Assembly (NCBI GenBank): GCA_964464635.1
Contig: CAYXGT010000032.1
Location: 1 to 26,465 of the forward strand
DNA from: CAYLMG01 sp964464635
Lineage (GTDB): Bacteria > Planctomycetota > Phycisphaerae > Sedimentisphaerales > Anaerobacaceae
Length of the DNA stretch: 26,465 nucleotides
Direction of reading: 5' to 3'
Shown here piece by piece: positions 21,576 to 26,465 of this stretch. The number at the start of each line of letters is the position of its first letter. Position 1 is the stretch's first letter. Under the pieces are notes generated by a model that was not told the DNA's origin, did no database searches, and saw only the letters and a program-made list of their open reading frames with translations. Position numbers and translations under genes: made by a program.

Positions 21576-23675
21576 TCACGGCCTTCGTTTTCCGAGGATT
21601 TCGTCTGCCAGGTCGGAAGCGTCATAAACTTTTTGCAGTGATTCGATGATTGCCTGAGAATTTACAGAAGTTGCCCTGGCCTGAACATCAGTGTAAGCAA
21701 AATCGAGTACAAGCGACTGAATGTTGCCGTCGAAAATAATTCCTGCAAATTCACCCTTGCGATTGACAACGGGGCTGCCTGAATTGCCGCCTATAATGTC
21801 CGCTGTGGATTCGAAATTGACCGGCGTCTTCGGATTGAGTCTGTCTTTCCTGTCGAGCCATCGTTTCGGCAGATCAAAAGGCGGTTTGTAATTATGCTCA
21901 GCAGCGTGCTCATACAAACCGGCAATGGTGGTCTGGAATGGAATTTTCTTACCCTGTTCTTCGTAACCCCTGACATCGCCGAACGCCAGACGCAAAGTAA
22001 AAGTCGCATCCGGGTAGGAACTGGTTTTTTCGATATCGAATTTTGCTCTGGCAATTCCGGCATGAGCCTGCTTTTTAATCTCATCCTGTGTTTCGATTAT
22101 CTTTCTAACTGCGCGGGCCTGGTCATCAATGAGCCCTGCCAGCTCTACCATCGGGTCATTGGCTGCCTTGACGTCGTCGGCGGTTCCTTCATAAAGTTTC
22201 CTGCGAAAAGCGACATCTTTTAATTTTGTACCAAGAACGAGCTCAGTTGCCCTTTGTTGCGGCGACTTGCCGGCAAGAACCTTTTGTACAACCGGGTGAG
22301 AACAGCCTAATTGCCTGACTAACCACGTAAGAGAGTCAGCAAGTTTTAACTGCTCGAAATCGTCGTAAAGAGGCTCTTCTGAAAACAACTGGAATTCGAG
22401 GGATTCGAGGTTGGAATCCCTGTATTCTCGGAGGCGTTCGCCGTTCGGTTTGGTCTTTTCTTCGACGGCACGCATAATCGTACGGCCGATACTGAAAAGA
22501 GTGCTATAAAATCCGTTGGCCCCTTCCAGCATGTTATACTCCAGGGCATTTTGTGCGACTGTCTTCTGAGCGTCAGCGATTTTTTCCCAGGAGACAAGTA
22601 TCTCCTCAGCATTGGGCTTTTGTGCAATTGCGGCTTTCAATTTCTGTTCGGCTGCCTGTTTTTTAGTCATCAGTTGCAGGTCCAACAAGCCTGCGTACAT
22701 CCCATTACGTGCTTTTCGGCTGTTCTGCACGCCGAACAAAAGGTCCTTTGCACGGCGAGCGTTTTCTTCATTGCGAATACTGTATGCGAGAAGAGACACT
22801 TCCATAGCATTCAGGCGAGCCAACATATAAGGAAAGCGCCTGTCCCGCAGGTCTTTGAGCTCTGCCATTGTCAACTGGCGGCTGGTACTGCCGGGATTTC
22901 CGGAAACGAAAATCAGCTCTCCCTCGCTCACGCCCTCGGTACTGAATTTCAGATAATGCTCGATTTTGGCCGGCTTGTCGTCTTCATAGGCTCGGAAAAT
23001 ACAAAAATCAATATCGTACCGGGGATATTCGAAATTATCCGGGTCGCCGCCGAAAAACGCTATCTGCTGCTCCGGGGCAAAGACCAGCCGAACATCGGTA
23101 TATTTTTTATAGCGGTATAAATGGTATTGGCCGCCCTGGTACAAAGTAACCACGTCGCTTCGCAGGCCGGTTTTGTCGAGCGACTCTTTTTCTATCTCCG
23201 CCATTACCGCCCGCCGCGCTTCAAAAGCCTGCTCTGCAGTTGCATCGGCTTCGACCGCTGCATTGACCCTGTCCGTTACATCCTCGATATTCATAAGCAC
23301 GTTAAGCTCCAGATCGAGGCATTTTTTTTCGTCTTCGAGGCGGGCGTAGAAGCCGTCGCGAAGATAATTATTGTTAGCGTCGCTGAATTTATGCAGAGCG
23401 TCTGCACCTACGTGATGGTTCGAGATAATCAGGCCGTCGGGTGATATGAAAGAGCCTGAGCCGCCGCTGTTAAATCTTATCGAGGCTTTTTGGAGGTGCT
23501 CGAGCCAGCCGGCAGTCGGCTCGAAACCGTATTTGTCTCTTAAAACTTTAGTCGGCGGGTCATTGTAAAGCCACATACCCTCGTCGGCAATTGAAGGTAT
23601 GCAGAAACTCGTCGTAATAAATACCAATATCAGCTTATATAATAGCGTCCGCAAATTTTGTTTTTCGATTTTCAT
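21576..23675 (-). CDS. Secreted S46-family dipeptidyl-peptidase (DPP7-like)
   Basis: The protein has 699 residues, typical for S46. A signal peptide (about 1-30, hydrophobic LLYKLILVFITTSFCIPSIA) is followed by mature DEGMWLYNDPP. The catalytic triad is visible: His in IISNHHVG (87/88), Asp in GGDPDNFEYPRYDIDF, and Ser632 in IIGGNSGSPVVN. These periplasmic enzymes release dipeptides from the N-termini of oligopeptides. The residue 18 after the Ser is Gly650 (FDGN), as in DPP7, and not the Arg that gives DPP11 its Asp/Glu preference, so hydrophobic or broad P1 specificity is expected. GAGGGT lies 6 nt before the ATG. It is a single-gene unit between two tRNAs and suggests use of peptides or protein as nutrient. 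Confidence 0.93.
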   Translation of the reverse strand: MKIEKQNLRTLLYKLILVFITTSFCIPSIADEGMWLYNDPPTKVLRDKYGFEPTAGWLEHLQKASIRFNSGGSGSFISPDGLIISNHHVGADALHKFSDANNNYLRDGFYARLEDEKKCLDLELNVLMNIEDVTDRVNAAVEADATAEQAFEARRAVMAEIEKESLDKTGLRSDVVTLYQGGQYHLYRYKKYTDVRLVFAPEQQIAFFGGDPDNFEYPRYDIDFCIFRAYEDDKPAKIEHYLKFSTEGVSEGELIFVSGNPGSTSRQLTMAELKDLRDRRFPYMLARLNAMEVSLLAYSIRNEENARRAKDLLFGVQNSRKARNGMYAGLLDLQLMTKKQAAEQKLKAAIAQKPNAEEILVSWEKIADAQKTVAQNALEYNMLEGANGFYSTLFSIGRTIMRAVEEKTKPNGERLREYRDSNLESLEFQLFSEEPLYDDFEQLKLADSLTWLVRQLGCSHPVVQKVLAGKSPQQRATELVLGTKLKDVAFRRKLYEGTADDVKAANDPMVELAGLIDDQARAVRKIIETQDEIKKQAHAGIARAKFDIEKTSSYPDATFTLRLAFGDVRGYEEQGKKIPFQTTIAGLYEHAAEHNYKPPFDLPKRWLDRKDRLNPKTPVNFESTADIIGGNSGSPVVNRKGEFAGIIFDGNIQSLVLDFAYTDVQARATSVNSQAIIESLQKVYDASDLADEILGKRRP

Positions 23676-23794
23676 AATCTACCCTCACTTAGTTAATATG
23701 TTTTTGTAATTTTTAATTATACGTAGTATCAAAGATTTCTTCTAATTGCAATAAGTCAAAAGATTATTCTTAAAATTAAGATGACTAAAAAGTC

Positions 23795-23823
23795 TTGACA
23801 AGAAAGCCCTTATGCTCTAAATA
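23795..23823 (+). promoter_or_regulatory. Probable promoter of tRNA-Lys
   Basis: A perfect TTGACA (23795-23800), a 17-nt spacer and a weak TAAATA (23818-23823). The start would be near 23830, 40 nt before the tRNA. Confidence 0.45.
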
Positions 23824-23869
23824 TCTCATATTAAGAGAGTTCTGTGAAAAGGTTGAACAAGAAAAAAAC

Positions 23870-23942
<73 letters not shown>

Positions 23943-23950
23943 GTAGAAAC

Positions 23951-23979
23951 AAACCACAGAGCACACCGTGAACACAGAG
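23951..23979 (+). repeat. CACAGAG-type non-coding repeat
   Basis: ACCACAGAGCACACCGTGAA, followed by CACAGAGAA, contains two CACAGAG units around an imperfect middle. Sequences of this kind recur between genes in many environmental bacteria, as far as I remember. It begins 8 nt after tRNA-Lys. Confidence 0.45.
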
Positions 23980-24080
23980 AAAAAATAAATATTCAACCTG
24001 TTTTTCCTCGATTGTCAGCAGAAAAAATATATAATCAAAGTGGTCTTTAAATTCATTAACCATTTTTAGAGGAGAAGATA

Positions 24081-24146
24081 ATGAAAAAGCTAACCGTATC
24101 ATTAATCACACTTTTGTTAAAACCTATCCCAAAACTCGATTTTTGA
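24081..24146 (+). pseudogene. Truncated signal-peptide gene
   Basis: ATG 24081, with a strong AGAGGAGAAG ribosome site, opens MKKLTVSLITLLL, a normal Lys-rich and hydrophobic signal-peptide start. After about 13 codons the sequence turns into KPIPKLDF and a stop, where a mobile-element fragment appears to begin. The rest of the original secreted or membrane protein is missing. No product can be named. Confidence 0.5.
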
Positions 24147-24346
24147 GTTAATGTAAGCCTATATATGGTTTATGGACATTACAAACGAACAATTGCAACA
24201 GATTGCAGAATTCATTCCGAAGCCCAAAACTAAACCTGGAAAACAGGGGCGGCCGATGTAAAATCAAAGGTGGCGTAAATTATGAGAACTGGAGTAGCCG
24301 ACAAAACCTCCAACTACAACAAGGACAACGCTGTTTCGAAAGCTTT
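24119..24346 (+). mobile_element. Degenerate IS5-like insertion sequence fragment
   Basis: The ATG at 24172 opens 29 codons beginning MDITNEQLQQIAEFIPKPK and ending with GKQGRPM and TAA at 24261. The pattern LTxEQ...I..ll/fiPkPk...GRP is the typical N-terminus of IS5-family (IS427/IS1031-type) transposases. The DDE catalytic domain is absent, so it cannot be active. The left border may be near 24119, where the signal-peptide gene is interrupted and a short AACTC/GAGTT hairpin follows. The right border is unknown. A further short frame (about 24282-24353, reading GVADKTSNYNKDNAVSKALT) of unknown origin ends in the 20-bp repeat. Confidence 0.5.
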
Positions 24347-24366
24347 AACCTGAAGCGTAAACATAA
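24347..24366. repeat. 20-bp dispersed repeat, copy 2
   Basis: AACCTGAAGCGTAAACATAA, identical to 10807-10826. It lies at the end of the IS-fragment region, 36 nt past the thioredoxin stop. Its minus strand again starts ATG TTT ACG CTT CAG GTT. Confidence 0.8.
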
Positions 24367-24401
24367 CTACATAATCACTTTTTTTGCATGGCTTCTCTCC
24401 T

Positions 24402-24797
24402 TCATTTCGCAAGAAATCCTTCGATAGCCGATTCGCGCTGAACGCCAGCCGCGGCTTTGACTATTGTACGATTTTCAATAAAAGCGATAAAAGGAACGCC
24501 CATTACCCCATAGGAGGCCGCAGCTTCCCGATTCTGCGACGCATCAATCTTGAATACCGCACTTGGATACCGCTTCCGTACTCGCTGAATAATCGGCTCC
24601 TGCATTTTGCATGCACCACATGATGGTGTATAAAAATATAGCAGAGTCTTTTTACCGGCCTGAATCCTTTTTCGTGATGCTTTATGAGGAGTGGGAGCAT
24701 CCTTCCCTTTCATTTTCCAGGCCTTGAATGCCATTATCAGGCGTGGAACTACAAGAAGAAACACCAGTGCAAAGAAAATAATAAGAGCAATTTTCAT
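24402..24797 (-). CDS. Membrane-anchored thioredoxin-fold protein (CGAC active site)
   Basis: The protein has 131 residues. An N-terminal membrane helix (about 3-24, ALIIFFALVFLLVVPRLIMAF) is followed by a basic linker and a thioredoxin fold. LLYFYTPSCGACKMQEPII carries the redox site Cys-Gly-Ala-Cys, and VMGVPFIAF carries the cis-Pro. The Ala in place of Pro in CGPC should change the redox potential towards a more oxidising or reductase-specific role (inference). ATG 24797 is preferred over TTG 24803; AAGAAGAG lies about 7 nt upstream. Which side of the membrane the domain faces is not clear: positive residues follow the helix, favouring the cytoplasm. A palindrome at 24837-24852 lies in the likely promoter. 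Confidence 0.85.
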   Translation of the reverse strand: MKIALIIFFALVFLLVVPRLIMAFKAWKMKGKDAPTPHKASRKRIQAGKKTLLYFYTPSCGACKMQEPIIQRVRKRYPSAVFKIDASQNREAAASYGVMGVPFIAFIENRTIVKAAAGVQRESAIEGFLAK

Positions 24798-24836
24798 ATC
24801 CAACTCTTCTTACTTGACATTTCGTATATTAAACGC

Positions 24837-24852
24837 TTAGCTGCGCAACTAA
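24837..24852. promoter_or_regulatory. Palindromic operator candidate upstream of the thioredoxin gene
   Basis: TTAGCTGCGCAACTAA is a 16-bp palindrome with one mismatched pair. It lies 40 nt upstream of the thioredoxin ATG, next to minus-strand AT-rich sequence that could be the -10 region (TTTAATATA). Confidence 0.35.
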
Positions 24853-24968
24853 ACCTTTCAATTCCCCGATGATATCAAATCTTCCTTAAATTGCAACTGC
24901 AGGAAAGCCGAGTACAATTCAGGGCCTACTTGCCTTCTTTAATCCACCGCCCCGCCCTTAACACAGCC

Positions 24969-25379
24969 TCATTCCTGCAACTCCTTCAGTCCCGTGTAGT
25001 CGTCGGATCTACGTTTTATCTGCTTGTCTAACTCGGCTAAAGCCACCTCTGCTGTGCTGAATACACGGGCGCTGGTTAAATGTCCTCCTACTGCATGGTC
25101 TTCATCGGATACGAGGATATGAATGTGCAGTGCAAATTCATCCTGGTATGTCGCGACAGTTCCCTGAGCGCAAACAATCTCCAGTGGTCCCTGAAAATCT
25201 TCGGTTTTATACCTGCCCGGCATTTCCTTTAGAAATCCCAGCTCGACGGACCGCAGAGAACCGATAATACCTGTAACTACGGCAGAAGTTATGTGTTCTA
25301 ATTCGCAGTACTGTGTTATAGACCGAACGAGTTCCTCGTCAGGCTTAACACGAAATATGTGTATTTGGCTTATTTTCAT
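24969..25379 (-). CDS. PPC/DUF296-domain protein
   Basis: The protein has 136 residues and consists of a single PPC (plant and prokaryote conserved, DUF296) domain. The start IFRVKPDEELVRSITQYCE, the central GIIGSLRSVELGF and the motif LHIHILVSDEDHAVGGHL are diagnostic; the His residues of the last motif bind metal in solved family members. Bacterial members are trimers of unknown role, often annotated as DNA-binding by analogy with plant AT-hook proteins, but no AT-hook is seen here. ATG 25379 is given. TTG 25388 is an alternative; AGAGG lies too far from the first and too close to the second. It follows the DGC gene by about 10-18 nt, so the two are surely co-transcribed. Confidence 0.85.
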   Translation of the reverse strand: MKISQIHIFRVKPDEELVRSITQYCELEHITSAVVTGIIGSLRSVELGFLKEMPGRYKTEDFQGPLEIVCAQGTVATYQDEFALHIHILVSDEDHAVGGHLTSARVFSTAEVALAELDKQIKRRSDDYTGLKELQE

Positions 25380-25397
25380 ATACTTCAAATTCCTCTC

Positions 25398-25772
25398 TTA
25401 ATAAATCTTTCCTAAAAGTATATCCACTTGCCTCCGGATAGTTTTATAGACTTTCTCTTCTAAATCCTCCAAAGGCAACCTCTTTTCCTTTTTGATTCCG
25501 AGAGTCGAAGTTAGCTCAATGTAACTATCCACGGACATTCCTTGCCTCTCGAAGAGCTTCCTGCCGCATTGAATAGCGCAGGCATCTATCAGGATGCGTT
25601 TCTCCGAGTTCTTCATAATCTCATTAAATTTCCACGGTACTATAACCGCAGGAAGACATCCAATCTTCACATCATCCGGGTTTTGCTCCCATATTTTGAT
25701 GCAGGCCTTGGATGCAGCAACGCCTGTTGCACATCCGCCATAGCAGGTAAAAATCAACAGTTTATAACGCAC
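25398..25772 (-). CDS. DGC-type putative zinc-binding protein
   Basis: The protein has 124 residues. It shows the pattern of the DGC family, with an N-terminal strand and a Cys-rich loop (FTCYGGCATGVAASKACI), a middle PAVIVPWKF, and the namesake-type motif ILIDACAIQCGRKLFE near residue 65, where DAC replaces DGC. The four to five conserved Cys suggest metal or persulfide chemistry, and the function of the family is unknown. The start is GTG 25772, supported by AGGAG 7-8 nt upstream. It precedes the PPC gene by 9-18 nt on the same strand and follows the sirtuin gene by 106 nt. Confidence 0.8.
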   Translation of the reverse strand: MRYKLLIFTCYGGCATGVAASKACIKIWEQNPDDVKIGCLPAVIVPWKFNEIMKNSEKRILIDACAIQCGRKLFERQGMSVDSYIELTSTLGIKKEKRLPLEDLEEKVYKTIRRQVDILLGKIY

Positions 25773-25878
25773 AAGCTGACTCCTGTTTCATGATTTTGCC
25801 CACAGCTTCCTATGGATACATATCGTAACAAGTGCCTCATCGAACATACCCATCCATATTTATTTCAGCTTCTTCATC

Positions 25879-26465
25879 TTACATTACAATATCCAGTAAA
25901 TTTACCATTATTTCAGCAGCTTTGCCTTTAAGAAATACATCAGTTATGCTGTTGGTATAATTGGAATCTTCCGTGTTTATTTCAATTATTTTGGCACCAT
26001 TATTTTTGGCAACTACTGGTATCATAGAAGCAGGTTGTATTTCACCTGTAGTTCCTATCAAGATAAAAACATCTGCAATTTCAGCTTCATTGAATGAGTG
26101 TGTTCTTGCTGCTTCGGGAATCGGTTCACCAAAAAAAACAAAATCAGGTTTCAATATACCTGAACAGTTTTTGCATTCAGGGGGCAAAATGCTCAATAAT
26201 TCTTCATTTGCCGCGAATTGCCTTCCGCAATTTGTGCATACCAGTCTTTGGCATGTGCCATGAAATTCAATAACTTTTTTACTGCCTGCTTTTTGATGTA
26301 AATCATCAATATTTTGAGTTATGATAACATCCAGCAATCCTTTGTCTTCCAATTCAGCAAGGGCATAGTGTGCATCATTTGGTTTCGCTTTAGCAAAAGA
26401 GTCGTAAAAAATATCTTTAATAAGCTTCCAGGATTTCTCAGGATATTTGTAGAAATAACTGGTAT
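25879..26465 (-). CDS. Sirtuin (SIR2-family NAD-dependent deacylase), 5' end beyond right edge
   Basis: About 195 C-terminal residues are visible and the frame is open to the window edge. TQNIDDLHQKAGS is the NAD/catalytic segment, FHGT contains the catalytic His, and two Cys pairs (CTNC and CKNC, 20-odd residues apart) form the structural zinc site. LKPDFVFFGEPIP and FILIGTTGEIQPASMIP are further sirtuin motifs. The protein removes acyl groups from lysines in an NAD-dependent reaction. The N-terminal GAGIS motif and any Tyr-x-x-Arg desuccinylase signature lie outside the window. It may be co-transcribed with the DGC and PPC genes. Confidence 0.93.
   Translation of the reverse strand, partial: TSYFYKYPEKSWKLIKDIFYDSFAKAKPNDAHYALAELEDKGLLDVIITQNIDDLHQKAGSKKVIEFHGTCQRLVCTNCGRQFAANEELLSILPPECKNCSGILKPDFVFFGEPIPEAARTHSFNEAEIADVFILIGTTGEIQPASMIPVVAKNNGAKIIEINTEDSNYTNSITDVFLKGKAAEIMVNLLDIVM

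Noticed and set aside
21443..21625. Minus-strand 60-codon frame over tRNA-CAU, reading SNLGPMDYESTALPLSYEP
   Set aside because: It is antisense to the tRNA. This peptide is a well-known false prediction over tRNA genes.
22551..23120. Plus-strand 189-codon frame
   Set aside because: It lies wholly antisense to the S46 peptidase and shows no family pattern.

Overview
The window reads as ordinary chromosome of a moderate-GC (roughly mid-40s %), Gram-negative-type bacterium. The gene mix suggests an anaerobic, deep-branching planctomycete (Phycisphaerae/Sedimentisphaerales-like): a run of prepilin-type proteins, a PurS-PurS-PurL fusion, an S46 dipeptidyl-peptidase and an SPFH remnant. That placement is inferred from gene content and remembered family distribution; no phylogenetic marker was computed.

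Layout. 1-4970 (minus): a type IV pilus / type II secretion cluster. Its order in the direction of transcription is major (pseudo)pilin, strong hairpin terminator, GspI/PilV-like, GspJ/PilW-like with an EF-hand-type loop, GspK/PilX-like, a 420-bp gap, GspH/FimT-like, and PilM cut by the left edge. 5279-8052 (minus): argH-thiL-tsaE, an operon with a clear promoter and a probable terminator. 8167-10719 (minus): an orphan cytoplasmic PAS-PAS-PAS-GAF histidine kinase with an unusual leader. 11039-12894: a small phosphodiesterase, a ferritin-like diiron protein, a two-helix membrane protein and a PilZ protein. 13262-14844 (plus): a Sua5/TsaC domain fused to a low-molecular-weight phosphatase, overlapping rpiB, which parallels ywlC-ywlE-ywlF of Bacillus. 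14845-15463: a debris zone with an SPFH/band-7 C-terminal fragment. 15464-16543 (minus): accA behind a structured leader that contains a terminator-like hairpin. 16800-21396 (plus): tyrA, purSL and purQ from a consensus promoter. tRNA-CAU follows at 21479. 21576-23675 (minus): a secreted S46 peptidase. tRNA-Lys(CUU) is at 23870.

Downstream of tRNA-Lys the character changes. There is a CACAGAG-type non-coding repeat, a signal-peptide gene truncated after about 13 codons, a 29-codon IS5-like transposase N-terminus, and a 20-bp sequence that recurs exactly 13.5 kb away. A set of small minus-strand genes follows: a membrane-anchored thioredoxin, a PPC/DUF296 protein, a DGC-type zinc protein and a sirtuin cut by the right edge. 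This looks like an accessory segment.

Functional links. TsaE and the Sua5 domain both serve tRNA t6A synthesis but lie in separate operons. PilZ and the pilus genes hint at c-di-GMP control of the surface machinery. Nothing here clearly amounts to a complete, novel multi-gene system. The most unusual items are the accA leader, the Sua5-phosphatase fusion, the calcium-loop minor pseudopilin, the PurS-PurS-PurL fusion and the dispersed 20-bp element.
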